Part shown: positions 1 to 6,377 of the stretch, piece after piece
Layout: every line of letters starts with the position of its first letter
Numbering within the stretch: the stretch's first letter is position 1
Assembly (NCBI GenBank): GCA_027451605.1
Contig: DAIDJA010000006.1
Span: forward strand, 1-15,685
From: Acidimicrobiales bacterium
GTDB lineage: Bacteria > Actinomycetota > Acidimicrobiia > Acidimicrobiales > JABEUL01
Direction: 5' to 3'
Length of the DNA stretch: 15,685 nucleotides
Notes under the pieces: generated by a model
Told to the model about the DNA's origin: nothing
The model's input: the letters and a program-made list of their open reading frames with translations, nothing else
The model's database searches: none
Translations under genes and position numbers: made by a program

Positions 1-158
1 TTGCCACAATACCCGCTATTCCGTTTTATTTCTGGAATATTAAGAATGTGCCGTATTTTGGTACGACGGTTCTTATCATCGTCGGGGTTGCGTTGGAGAC
101 GCTTAAGCAGATTGACTCCCAACTGACCATGAGGAACTACGAGGGATTTTTGAGTTAG
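1..158 (+). CDS. secY: Protein translocase subunit SecY, C-terminal end (5' truncated by window)
   Basis: This is the last 51 residues of SecY, the channel-forming subunit of the SecYEG translocon in the cytoplasmic membrane. The reading frame is open from position 3 to a TAG at 156-158. It shows the end of the last membrane helix ([16 protein letters not shown]) and then the family's cytosolic tail, [14 protein letters not shown], close to the usual QIESQLMMRNYEGF ending. The final G of the stop codon is also the first base of the adk GTG start, so the two genes overlap by one base and are probably translationally coupled. secY-adk is the standard order at the end of the spc operon. The start lies outside the window. 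Confidence 0.93.
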   Translation, partial: ATIPAIPFYFWNIKNVPYFGTTVLIIVGVALETLKQIDSQLTMRNYEGFLS

Positions 159-829
159 TGGATACGGGCGCTCTCCTAGTAATTCTGGGGAAACAGGGGG
201 CGGGAAAGGGTACTCAATGCGTAATGCTTTCCCGTTATTACGCAATTCCGCATATCTCCTCAGGTGATATGCTTAGGTCAAACGTACGCCAAAAGACACC
301 TCTCGGACTTAAGGCTAAGCAGGCAATGGATGCCGGAGAACTTATACCCGACGAGATTGTCACCGAAATGATAAAAGCAAGGCTTTTGCAGGACTCAGCA
401 TTGTCCACGGGGTTTATATTAGACGGGTTTCCGAGAACCGCTCTTCAGGCAGAAGCCTTGGATGAATTTATTTCCCCGAATAAGCTTGATGCCGTTATTA
501 ATTTGGATGTTCCTCAGGCTACCGTAATAAAACGCCTTGCATCACGGCGTGTGTGTCAGGACTGTCAGGCAGTTTATTCAACCTCCATGCCCCCGAAGAT
601 AAATTGGACCTGCGATGTTTGTGGCGGTGAAGTTGTTCAACGGGACGACGATACGGAATCTTCTATTATCAGAAGGCTTGAGTTGTATGACAAAGAAACC
701 TATCCCCTGATCGATTACTACACGAATGCAAATTTGCTAAAAAATATTAACGGAGTAGGATCCACCGACGCTGTATTGAGGCGGTCGATCAAAGCTATTG
801 ATACAGCTTTAAAGCTCCGGTACAAATAA
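158..829 (+). CDS. adk: Adenylate kinase
   Basis: Cytosolic adenylate kinase, which interconverts ATP + AMP and 2 ADP. The 223-residue length fits the long-lid bacterial class. The P-loop is at residues 11-19 (GKQGAGKGT; the usual form is GPPGAGKGT, so both prolines are replaced). The LDGFPRT motif of the AMP/ATP site is at 88-94. The lid carries four cysteines, C133-x2-C136 and C152-x2-C155, expected to bind structural zinc. The start is GTG at 158, sharing one base with the secY stop, with a GAGGGA ribosome binding site at 141-146. map normally follows directly. Here the next gene is an unrelated protease 63 bp downstream. Confidence 0.97.
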   Translation: MDTGALLVILGKQGAGKGTQCVMLSRYYAIPHISSGDMLRSNVRQKTPLGLKAKQAMDAGELIPDEIVTEMIKARLLQDSALSTGFILDGFPRTALQAEALDEFISPNKLDAVINLDVPQATVIKRLASRRVCQDCQAVYSTSMPPKINWTCDVCGGEVVQRDDDTESSIIRRLELYDKETYPLIDYYTNANLLKNINGVGSTDAVLRRSIKAIDTALKLRYK

Positions 830-858
830 AAGTTTACTGCGACTTTTCGGAGAACCCG

Positions 859-886
859 TTGTAATAAAACAGATTTATGATAATAC
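859..886 (+). promoter_or_regulatory. Putative promoter of the protease gene, near-leaderless
   Basis: A -35-like TTGTAA (859-864), a 16-bp spacer and an extended -10 (TG at 878-879, TAATAC at 881-886) lie between adk and the protease gene. Transcription starting about 7 bp after the -10 would begin at or next to the ATG at 893. No Shine-Dalgarno sequence precedes that ATG, which agrees with a leaderless mRNA. This is sequence inference only. Confidence 0.55.
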
Positions 887-892
887 TAAGAT

Positions 893-2236
893 ATGAGTAA
901 AATCAAATTAATTATTGTTGTCGTGGTCTTATTGGTGTGGTGTCTTAGTCTTAATTCTCTTAATGGAATCCCGAAGAAAAGTTTGTATTCGTACCATAAT
1001 GTAACATCTGTTTCACAACCGGCTCAAGTATCTAAAAGTCAGACACCATCAATTCCCTCTAGTAGCTCGACCTTAGCAGCCGCTAATGCCATAGAAGCAT
1101 TGGGTAAGTCAAGCTATGGTTCAAATTTTTCAGGTGTAGGGCTTTCAAGCACGAATGGGCAGCCTACTATTCAAGTACGTTTGACTCAGCTTAGTTCATC
1201 CATTGAATCACGGCTTTTTGCTGCAGGTCAAAATGTATCTAATTCGTCTTTAAAAACTATACCTATTACATTTGTGAGGGTTCCATTGAGTAACGCGCAA
1301 CTTGAAGCACAACAACAGCGCTTTATGTCAATCCTGACTGCTTCACAATCCGTATTAAATAAAGATGGTATATTTATATCGGTATTCCACCCTGATGCAT
1401 TCAGCGGTAAAGAAATTGTTCAGCTGTCAAAGAACGTTCCGGGAAACGCCGCAAGTGTAATAAACAGAATTTTTGGTGACACTGTTACACTTGATTCCAA
1501 TACCGCTTCGCCGGTGTTGTATGATCGCGCAACTGACAGTGGTCCTTGGAACGCTGGAGATTTTCTTACAAATGGAACTGCTGGTCATGGAACAGTAGGG
1601 TGCACTTCCGGGTGGCCTGTTCATAACTCAGGTGGAGGTCAGTACTTAATCACCGCCGCACATTGTTTCCCGGTTGGTACACCAATTTATAATGGATTGG
1701 TGGGGGCGGATCCATACGGAAACTACGGTTATATGTCAACAATTTCAAATATAGATTTGGCTCCGTCTGGTGTTGATGCTGAATTGCTTAGCCCCGTTGG
1801 TTCTGACTTACTGTGGATCGGTCCTACCATTGGTGCTACAAGGTCAACGTTTTATGGCTCTCCTGAGCATGCACCGGCGAACTATACTATTTGTACTTCC
1901 GGAGCGTTTGAAGGGTCCCAATGTAATATGACTCAGCAGTGGACAAATGCGGGTTGTATTTACAGTAATGAACCGGTTTCTAGATATGTGTGTGGAATTT
2001 GGTATGGGTATGATACAAATTCAAGTAATCAAGATGTAGGACAGGGCGATAGTGGTGGACCCGTTTATGCTTATTATATATATCAGCTTGTTCCAATTGG
2101 AATAATAACTGCCGGCGATAGTTCAACTCAATGTTCAAATTGGTCGGTACAATTACAAGGGAGAATGTGTAGTCACAATGTTTATTATACGGATTTAGGA
2201 AGCATTCTAAACACATGGAGTTTGACCTTAAATTGA
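893..2236 (+). CDS. Putative secreted trypsin-fold (S1 family) serine protease with propeptide-like N-terminus
   Basis: The 447-residue protein has a hydrophobic N-terminal segment (residues 5-20) that looks like a signal peptide or signal anchor. A Ser/Thr-rich linker follows, then a region at about 90-205 that may be a propeptide, and a chymotrypsin-like domain from about 230. The triad is readable: H257 in TAAHC, S387 in QGDSGGP, and D295 in GVDAELL as the best candidate Asp. C237 and C258 flank the His motif as in the usual S1 disulfide, and further cysteines (334, 344, 355, 367, 414, 426) suggest an extracellular, disulfide-bonded protein. The ATG has no Shine-Dalgarno but sits about 7 bp after a -10 box. 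The gene interrupts the conserved adk-map order and is followed 18 bp later by a lipoprotein gene. The substrate cannot be inferred. The propeptide assignment rests on position and a loose resemblance to streptogrisin-type proregions. Confidence 0.82.
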   Translation: MSKIKLIIVVVVLLVWCLSLNSLNGIPKKSLYSYHNVTSVSQPAQVSKSQTPSIPSSSSTLAAANAIEALGKSSYGSNFSGVGLSSTNGQPTIQVRLTQLSSSIESRLFAAGQNVSNSSLKTIPITFVRVPLSNAQLEAQQQRFMSILTASQSVLNKDGIFISVFHPDAFSGKEIVQLSKNVPGNAASVINRIFGDTVTLDSNTASPVLYDRATDSGPWNAGDFLTNGTAGHGTVGCTSGWPVHNSGGGQYLITAAHCFPVGTPIYNGLVGADPYGNYGYMSTISNIDLAPSGVDAELLSPVGSDLLWIGPTIGATRSTFYGSPEHAPANYTICTSGAFEGSQCNMTQQWTNAGCIYSNEPVSRYVCGIWYGYDTNSSNQDVGQGDSGGPVYAYYIYQLVPIGIITAGDSSTQCSNWSVQLQGRMCSHNVYYTDLGSILNTWSLTLN

Positions 2237-2254
2237 TAAATTAATTTATGTGGT

Positions 2255-2842
2255 ATGGCTGTTATTAAATCGAATTTTAAAATATCGCTCTTGGCTTTGT
2301 TTATTATTGTTTTGAGTGGGTGTTCTCATAATGTGTCTAACAGAACTTCTTCGTCATCAACTACAAAACAAGTCAATCAATCACATATGTCTTCCGGGTG
2401 GAAGACCGTTCGGTTTTTGAAATATTCCATATCAGTTCCGGATTCTTGGGAAGTGTATTCTTGGATAATCGGTGGAAGCATTCTTTCTATATGTAATGGT
2501 ACGGTTCAAACAGTTACACAAGATGTGTTTACCGGAAAAGAACAAATCTCAAATCCTATATCCACCTGTGTTACCGTTCCTCCCGGGCCTGAAATTCAGA
2601 TATATTTTGGCATACCTACACCGTCTTTGCGACCAAATACTACCGCTTCTAAAGTGTTGGTAAATGGAATCAAAATTAGTGAGTACAAATATGGATCTAT
2701 TGGAAGTAATCAATGGTTTAATAAAGTTGAATATATAATGGGAACAAATATTGTATTAAAACTCATGATTTACGGTCAGATATCGGAAGGTGATGTTAGC
2801 GAAGGAAATGAAATTCTTCACTCGTTAGCACGAACAAAGTAA
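2255..2842 (+). CDS. Putative lipoprotein of unknown function
   Basis: The 195-residue protein has a type II signal peptide: basic start (K5, K9), hydrophobic core at 10-20, and a lipobox LSGC with C23 as the expected lipidated residue. A Ser/Thr-rich linker leads to a single domain. That domain opens with a YSISVPDSWEVYSW stretch, a style common in small actinobacterial surface lipoproteins, and ends near EILHSLARTK. Two cysteines (C74 and about C98) could form a disulfide. It lies 18 bp after the protease gene on the same strand, so the two are probably cotranscribed and act at the cell surface. It could be a partner, inhibitor or anchor of the protease, but nothing in its sequence proves that. 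No strong Shine-Dalgarno is visible before the ATG. I do not recognise the family. Confidence 0.7.
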   Translation: MAVIKSNFKISLLALFIIVLSGCSHNVSNRTSSSSTTKQVNQSHMSSGWKTVRFLKYSISVPDSWEVYSWIIGGSILSICNGTVQTVTQDVFTGKEQISNPISTCVTVPPGPEIQIYFGIPTPSLRPNTTASKVLVNGIKISEYKYGSIGSNQWFNKVEYIMGTNIVLKLMIYGQISEGDVSEGNEILHSLARTK

Positions 2843-3185
2843 CGTAGTTTCTTCATCGTTGTTAACTTGTTTCACAGTATTTATCGAGAATTAGATTTTT
2901 GTTCCCGCTTCATTTAGTCCGAAGTTACCCACCGTTCCGGTTATATATATGCAGACGGAATCGTGAAAGTGTAGGTAGTAAGCTACTTCTCGCAACCACT
3001 GAAGGGAACTCCGGTTTATTTTCAATCTTCAACTAAATAGGCGGTTTATCCGTGCTAAATATTTTTTATATTTCTACCGCTAAACTTATTATTAACTATT
3101 TCAAGACCAATAGCCCCGGCTTTGAGAATGTATAAAAATTCTTTATTATTAGTCATCCTCCAGCCTGCCAAATTTATTATTAGAA
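2843..3185. other. 343-bp gene-free gap between the lipoprotein gene and map
   Basis: I see no credible ORF here. The gap holds a good promoter for map near its right end (listed separately). It also holds two copies of TTTATTATTAG (3142-3152 and 3173-3183), the second ending just before the map ATG. No GC-rich hairpin with a T run was found after the lipoprotein gene. An imperfect arm pair spanning about 2835-2872 is too weak to call a terminator. Confidence 0.6.
3122..3149 (+). promoter_or_regulatory. Putative sigma70-type promoter for map
   Basis: TTGAGA (3122-3127, 5 of 6 to TTGACA), a 16-bp spacer and TATTAT (3144-3149, 5 of 6 to TATAAT). It predicts a start near 3156 and a leader of about 30 nt before the map ATG. 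A second TATTAT (3175-3180) lies 5 bp before the ATG and could give a leaderless form, but it lacks a -35. The promoter would restart expression downstream of the protease-lipoprotein insertion. Confidence 0.6.
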
Positions 3186-3926
3186 ATGATTAGAAGCCCC
3201 GAAGAAATTAAAAAGATGGTCGAAGCCGGAAGGGTTGTCGCCGAAATTCACGAGAAGATTCGGGCTGCCATAAAGCCCGGAGTTACCACTTTGGAATTGG
3301 ACAAGATCTCCAGAGAGGTACTTGAAAAAAGAGGTGCAACTTCGAATTTTTTGGGATATCATGGATTTCCCGCAACAATTTGTACTTCCCCGAATGATAT
3401 GATTGTTCACGGCATTCCGGGTTCTTATGTCCTTAAAGACGGAGATCTGATTTCGGTTGACTGTGGGGCAATTATCGAAGGTTATCATGGAGATGCCGCC
3501 TTTAGCGTGGGGGTTGGAAAAATATCAAAGGAAGTACAGCATTTGATTGATATTACCGAACAAAGCCTTTACGCAGGTATTGACAAGATGGTAGAGGGAA
3601 ATCATTTGCATGAGATCGGAAGAGCGGTACAGGAGGTTGCCGAAAGTGCAGGATATTCTGTTGTGCGGGAATATGTGGGGCATGCCATAGGAACCAAAAT
3701 GCACGAAGAACCCCAGGTGCCCAACTATTGGCCGGGGAACCCGGGTCCAAAACTTAGAATCGGTCATGTTTTTGCCATAGAACCGATGGTAAATCAAAAA
3801 GAGCCCTGGACAAAAGTTCTCGATGACGGTTGGTCCGTCGTAACAAAAGACGGAGGGTTGTCGGCGCACTTCGAACATACAATTGTCGTGGGCGAAAACG
3901 GGCCCCAAATCTTAACAAGAATTTAA
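3186..3926 (+). CDS. map: Type I methionine aminopeptidase
   Basis: Removes the initiator methionine from nascent proteins at the ribosome exit. At 246 residues it is a compact type I enzyme without an N-terminal extension. The five metal ligands are all present: D92 and D103 (SVDCG and HGDAA), H166 (VGHAIG), E199 (AIEPM) and E230 (HFEHT). The accessory histidines are H75 (VHGIP) and H173 (MHEEP). The C-terminus ends right after the QILT motif typical of the family. No Shine-Dalgarno precedes the ATG; the start is set by alignment of the MIRSPEEIKKM opening to family N-termini. It is normally adjacent to adk; here it is separated by two exported-protein genes and has its own candidate promoter. 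A 328-bp gap follows before infA. Confidence 0.97.
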   Translation: MIRSPEEIKKMVEAGRVVAEIHEKIRAAIKPGVTTLELDKISREVLEKRGATSNFLGYHGFPATICTSPNDMIVHGIPGSYVLKDGDLISVDCGAIIEGYHGDAAFSVGVGKISKEVQHLIDITEQSLYAGIDKMVEGNHLHEIGRAVQEVAESAGYSVVREYVGHAIGTKMHEEPQVPNYWPGNPGPKLRIGHVFAIEPMVNQKEPWTKVLDDGWSVVTKDGGLSAHFEHTIVVGENGPQILTRI

Positions 3927-4026
3927 GGTGAGTTGAAAAACCGATGCGTTAACGGTCGACTAATGCGGTATTAAATGCCCGTAAAAAGTGCTAATATATA
4001 TTATCGGTCTATTTTGCGCCAAATTT

Positions 4027-4035
4027 TGTTATACT
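4027..4035 (+). promoter_or_regulatory. Putative extended -10 promoter for the infA-rpmJ-rpsM operon
   Basis: TGTTATACT has the TGn extension plus TATACT (5 of 6 to TATAAT). No good -35 hexamer lies at 16-18 bp, as is common for extended -10 promoters. Almost the same element, TGTTATGCTTAAG, lies before truA (7918-7926), which supports both. Confidence 0.5.
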
Positions 4036-4074
4036 TAAACCGAATAAATTTTCACGATTGACCATTACTTTTTA

Positions 4075-4106
4075 ATGGCTGGTAATGAACCATGGCTAGT
4101 AATGAA
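4075..4106 (+). repeat. 15-bp direct repeat, two copies, period 17
   Basis: ATGGCTGGTAATGAA (4075-4089) and ATGGCTAGTAATGAA (4092-4106) differ at one base and are separated by CC. They lie in the infA leader just before a second, perfect tandem repeat. Confidence 0.85.
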
Positions 4107-4119
4107 TATAGTGTACTAA

Positions 4120-4163
4120 TTATTGCTTGTGCATTTTTTGGTTATTGCTTGTGCATTTTTTGG
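4120..4163 (+). repeat. Perfect 22-bp tandem duplication
   Basis: Two identical 22-bp units, 4120-4141 and 4142-4163, each containing GCTTGTGCATTTTTTGG, sit head to tail in the infA leader. There is no mismatch, which suggests a recent slippage event or selection to keep both copies. Confidence 0.95.
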
Positions 4164-4234
4164 CGACGAAAGATCATTTAAATAACAAATTAAAGGTGGC
4201 AATAACTACGCTACAGTATGCAGCGAAAGTTTTG

Positions 4235-4248
4235 TTGTCTTTAGACAA
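4235..4248 (+). other. Short stem-loop or operator-like inverted repeat before infA
   Basis: TTGTCT and AGACAA are perfect complements separated by TT. As RNA this folds as a 5-bp stem with a TTTA loop, ending 6 nt before the infA ATG at 4255 and close to its GGAGGT. It could affect infA translation or be a small operator. Confidence 0.4.
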
Positions 4249-4254
4249 ATTCTT

Positions 4255-4491
4255 ATGGAGGTTCACCTGAATAAGCAAAAAGAAGAAGCAATTGTATTGG
4301 AAGGTACGGTAATCGAACCTTTGCCAAATGCAATGTTTAGGGTTGAGTTGGAAAACGGACACAAGATTTTAGCTTATTCATCCGGTAAAGTAAGAATGCA
4401 CCGCATTCGTATCTTGCCCGGAGACAAGGTACAGGTTGAAGTTACTCCATATGATTTACAGCGTGGAAGAATTACCTATAGGTATAAGTAA
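4255..4491 (+). CDS. infA: Translation initiation factor IF-1
   Basis: IF-1 binds the 30S A site during initiation together with IF-2 and IF-3. The OB-fold signature is clear: [35 protein letters not shown] and the ending [14 protein letters not shown]. From the first ATG (4255) the protein has 78 residues, a few more than the usual 72-74. The bases GGAGGT at 4257-4262 lie inside that start and form the only strong Shine-Dalgarno nearby. They would direct initiation at the in-frame CTG at 4267, giving 74 residues beginning (M)NKQKEEAI. That length fits the family better, but CTG starts are rare, so the ATG cannot be excluded. rpmJ follows 53 bp later in the same operon. Confidence 0.96.
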   Translation: MEVHLNKQKEEAIVLEGTVIEPLPNAMFRVELENGHKILAYSSGKVRMHRIRILPGDKVQVEVTPYDLQRGRITYRYK

Positions 4492-4544
4492 ATACCGGTA
4501 TAGACAGAATTTAATTAAAGTTACAGTAGTTACGGGAAAAAAAG

Positions 4545-4658
4545 ATGAAAGTTCGACCTAGCGTCAAAGCAATCTGCGAAAAATGTAAAGTCATCAAAAG
4601 ACACGGTAAGGTTATGGTTATCTGTGAGAACCCTCGCCACAAGCAAAGGCAAGGTTAA
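4545..4658 (+). CDS. rpmJ: Large-subunit ribosomal protein bL36, zinc-binding form
   Basis: A 37-residue protein starting [15 protein letters not shown] and ending NPRHKQRQG, the classic L36 shape, sitting at the base of the 50S subunit. The zinc ligands are all present: C11, C14, C27 and H32. This is the C+ form rather than the zinc-independent paralogue. ATG at 4545, TAA at 4656-4658, and the rpsM ATG follows after 3 bp. The ribosome binding site is weak (GGGAAAAAAAG). infA-rpmJ-rpsM is the standard order. Confidence 0.96.
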   Translation: MKVRPSVKAICEKCKVIKRHGKVMVICENPRHKQRQG

Positions 4659-4661
4659 TCG

Positions 4662-5039
4662 ATGGCCAGAATCGCCGGAGTAGATATACCCAGAGACAAG
4701 AGAGTTGAAGTCTCTTTAACTTACATTTATGGAATCGGAAGGTCGATTTCAAACAAAATCTTAGAATCCATCGGTGTGGATAAAAATATTAGGGTCAAGG
4801 ACTTGACCGATGATCAGGTCAATCAACTTCGACAGTATATTGATCAGAACCTTAAAGTTGAAGGTGACTTAAGAAGAGACGTTGCCGCTGATATCAAAAG
4901 AAAGATGGAGATTGGGTGCTATCAGGGCCTACGGCACAGGAAGGGACTTCCGGTAAGGGGTCAACGTACGCATACAAATGCCAGAACCAGAAAAGGTCCG
5001 AAAAAGACAGTTGCGGGTAAGAAGAAGGTTAAGAAGTAA
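4662..5039 (+). CDS. rpsM: Small-subunit ribosomal protein uS13
   Basis: S13 lies in the 30S head and contacts the P-site tRNA and the 50S subunit. The 125-residue sequence begins [14 protein letters not shown] and contains [14 protein letters not shown] and [20 protein letters not shown], all diagnostic, with a lysine-rich tail that reaches the tRNA. It starts 3 bp after rpmJ and leads into rpsK after an 88-bp gap. Confidence 0.98.
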   Translation: MARIAGVDIPRDKRVEVSLTYIYGIGRSISNKILESIGVDKNIRVKDLTDDQVNQLRQYIDQNLKVEGDLRRDVAADIKRKMEIGCYQGLRHRKGLPVRGQRTHTNARTRKGPKKTVAGKKKVKK

Positions 5040-5127
5040 TTTTGCCCATATCAAATGGCATATGAATTAATATTCGACGCGCCGATTAGAAGATTTTAAT
5101 TAAAAAAGGTTTATTACAAGAGGAAAA

Positions 5128-5532
5128 ATGCCAAAACCAAGAAGTGCTTCAGCAGGAAGAAAGATTAAAAGGAAGGACCGGAAGAAGGTATCAACCGGCG
5201 TAGTTCACATTAAGTGTTCATTTAATAATACGATCGTTTCAATTACCGACAAAGAAGGCAACGTAATCGCTTGGTCGTCAGCGGGCAACGTTGGTTTTAA
5301 AGGGTCCAGAAAGTCCACTCCATTTGCGGCTCAACTGGCTGCAGAGGCTTGTGCAAAACGTGCGATGGAACATGGGATGCAAAAGGTGGAAGTTTTGGTA
5401 AGGGGCCCGGGATCAGGCAGGGAAACGGCAATCAGGTCTGTCGCGGCTGCCGGGCTTGAAGTTACCTCAACGAGAGACGTTACCCCAATGCCGCACAACG
5501 GATGCCGTCCCAAGAAGCGCAGAAGGGTTTAA
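5128..5532 (+). CDS. rpsK: Small-subunit ribosomal protein uS11
   Basis: S11 sits on the 30S platform at the E-site mRNA channel. The 134-residue protein has the basic N-terminus ([11 protein letters not shown]), the core [15 protein letters not shown] and the invariant ending [12 protein letters not shown]. The ATG is preceded by a clear AAGAGGA ribosome binding site. rpsD follows after 32 bp. Confidence 0.98.
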   Translation: MPKPRSASAGRKIKRKDRKKVSTGVVHIKCSFNNTIVSITDKEGNVIAWSSAGNVGFKGSRKSTPFAAQLAAEACAKRAMEHGMQKVEVLVRGPGSGRETAIRSVAAAGLEVTSTRDVTPMPHNGCRPKKRRRV

Positions 5533-5564
5533 AGGAAGAGATTTGATTATGAAAGAGGAAGTAA

Positions 5565-6191
5565 TTGGCTAGATATATAGGTCCGGTCTGTCGTTTGTGC
5601 AGACGGGAAAAGACCCAGCTTTTTCTAAAAGGTTCCAAGTGTGACTCGATTAAGTGTCCCGTCACCAGGAGGCCCTATCCCCCCGGTGACCACGGAAGGG
5701 ATCGTACCAGACAGGGATCAGAGTATATGACTCAGCTTCGCGAGAAGCAGAAGGCAAGAAGAATTTACGGAGTTTTAGAGTCCCAGTTCTCACGGTACTA
5801 TGAGCAGGCTAACAGCTCAGAAGGAATTACGGGTGAAACACTGTTGCTCAGCCTGGAAACCAGACTTGACAATATTGTTTTCAGGGCAGGTTGGGGTGCC
5901 AGCCGCAGTCAAGCCCGGCAGTTTGTCCGTCATGGTCTGATCTTGGTTAACGGCAAAAGAGTTACCATTCCAAGTTACCGAATCAAAAAAGGTGATGAAA
6001 TAACCTTAATTGAGAGGGCCAGAACTTTTGCGGTAGTAGAACATAATTTGAGTGTACTTCAGCGTGCGGTTCCACCGTGGCTGGAACGGACCGACGATAG
6101 TTTTGCCATAAAGGTGAACAGCCTTCCCTTAAGGGCTCATATCGATATTCCGGTTCGTGAGCAGTTAATCGTCGAGCTTTACTCAAAATAA
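5565..6191 (+). CDS. rpsD: Small-subunit ribosomal protein uS4, zinc-binding form
   Basis: S4 is a primary 16S rRNA binder that nucleates 30S assembly, and in many bacteria it also represses its own operon. The 208-residue protein has an N-terminal zinc site with C9, C12, C26 and C31, the same spacing as the C+ S4 of Thermus. The conserved RPYPPGDHG and the S4 RNA-binding domain (about 97-150, TRLDNIVFRAGWGASRSQAR) follow, and it ends EQLIVELYSK. The start is TTG at 5565 with AGAGGA at 5554-5559; MARYIGP matches family N-termini exactly. Mycobacterial S4 proteins, as I recall them, lack these cysteines. The stop codon forms the first bases of a repeat array. Confidence 0.98.
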   Translation: MARYIGPVCRLCRREKTQLFLKGSKCDSIKCPVTRRPYPPGDHGRDRTRQGSEYMTQLREKQKARRIYGVLESQFSRYYEQANSSEGITGETLLLSLETRLDNIVFRAGWGASRSQARQFVRHGLILVNGKRVTIPSYRIKKGDEITLIERARTFAVVEHNLSVLQRAVPPWLERTDDSFAIKVNSLPLRAHIDIPVREQLIVELYSK

Positions 6192-6238
6192 TTGATTTTT
6201 ACAGAGTAATTGATTTTTACAGTAATTAATTTTTACAG
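6189..6238 (+). repeat. Three tandem copies of a 16-bp AT-rich unit
   Basis: TAATTGATTTTTACAG occurs at 6189-6204 and 6207-6222, and TAATTAATTTTTACAG at 6223-6238 (one mismatch). The TAA of the first copy is the rpsD stop. Each unit carries TTTACA, a -35-like hexamer (5 of 6 to TTGACA). The array lies in the 186-bp gap upstream of rpoA. Confidence 0.93.
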
Positions 6239-6325
6239 GCAAATATTATTAAAACTATCAGAGGACTATTATAACTAAATCGTTTGTAACTGCAGAATCC
6301 ACCATCGGTGAAAGTGCATAGCGGT

Positions 6326-6353
6326 TAAAGTTTACAGAGACTAAAGTTAACAG
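6326..6353 (+). repeat. 12-bp direct repeat, two copies, period 16
   Basis: TAAAGTTTACAG (6326-6337) and TAAAGTTAACAG (6342-6353) differ at one base. Flanking GCGGTTAA (6321-6328) and GTGGTTAA (6353-6360) extend the repetition. It ends at the AAGGAG (6359-6364) that lies 13 nt before the rpoA ATG. It shares the TTTACAG core with the array at 6189-6238. Confidence 0.7.
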
Positions 6354-6377
6354 TGGTTAAGGAGTGAATTCAAAAAT

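Larger units (their letters stand above)
3927..4254. other. 328-bp leader region between map and infA
   Basis: No gene is seen. The gap contains an extended -10 promoter, two sets of tandem direct repeats and a short stem-loop next to the infA start, each listed separately. If the promoter at 4027-4035 is used, infA mRNA would carry an unusually long leader of roughly 210 nt. Confidence 0.6.

Noticed and set aside
3525..3908. Minus-strand frames of 127 and 65 residues inside map
   Set aside because: They lie wholly within an intact, conserved methionine aminopeptidase and have no family signal; treated as shadows. The same reasoning removed other antisense frames within core genes.
4120..4163. 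Tandem repeats as a CRISPR array
   Set aside because: Units are directly adjacent with no spacers, and only two copies exist. The same holds for the repeats at 6189-6238 and 9406-9439.
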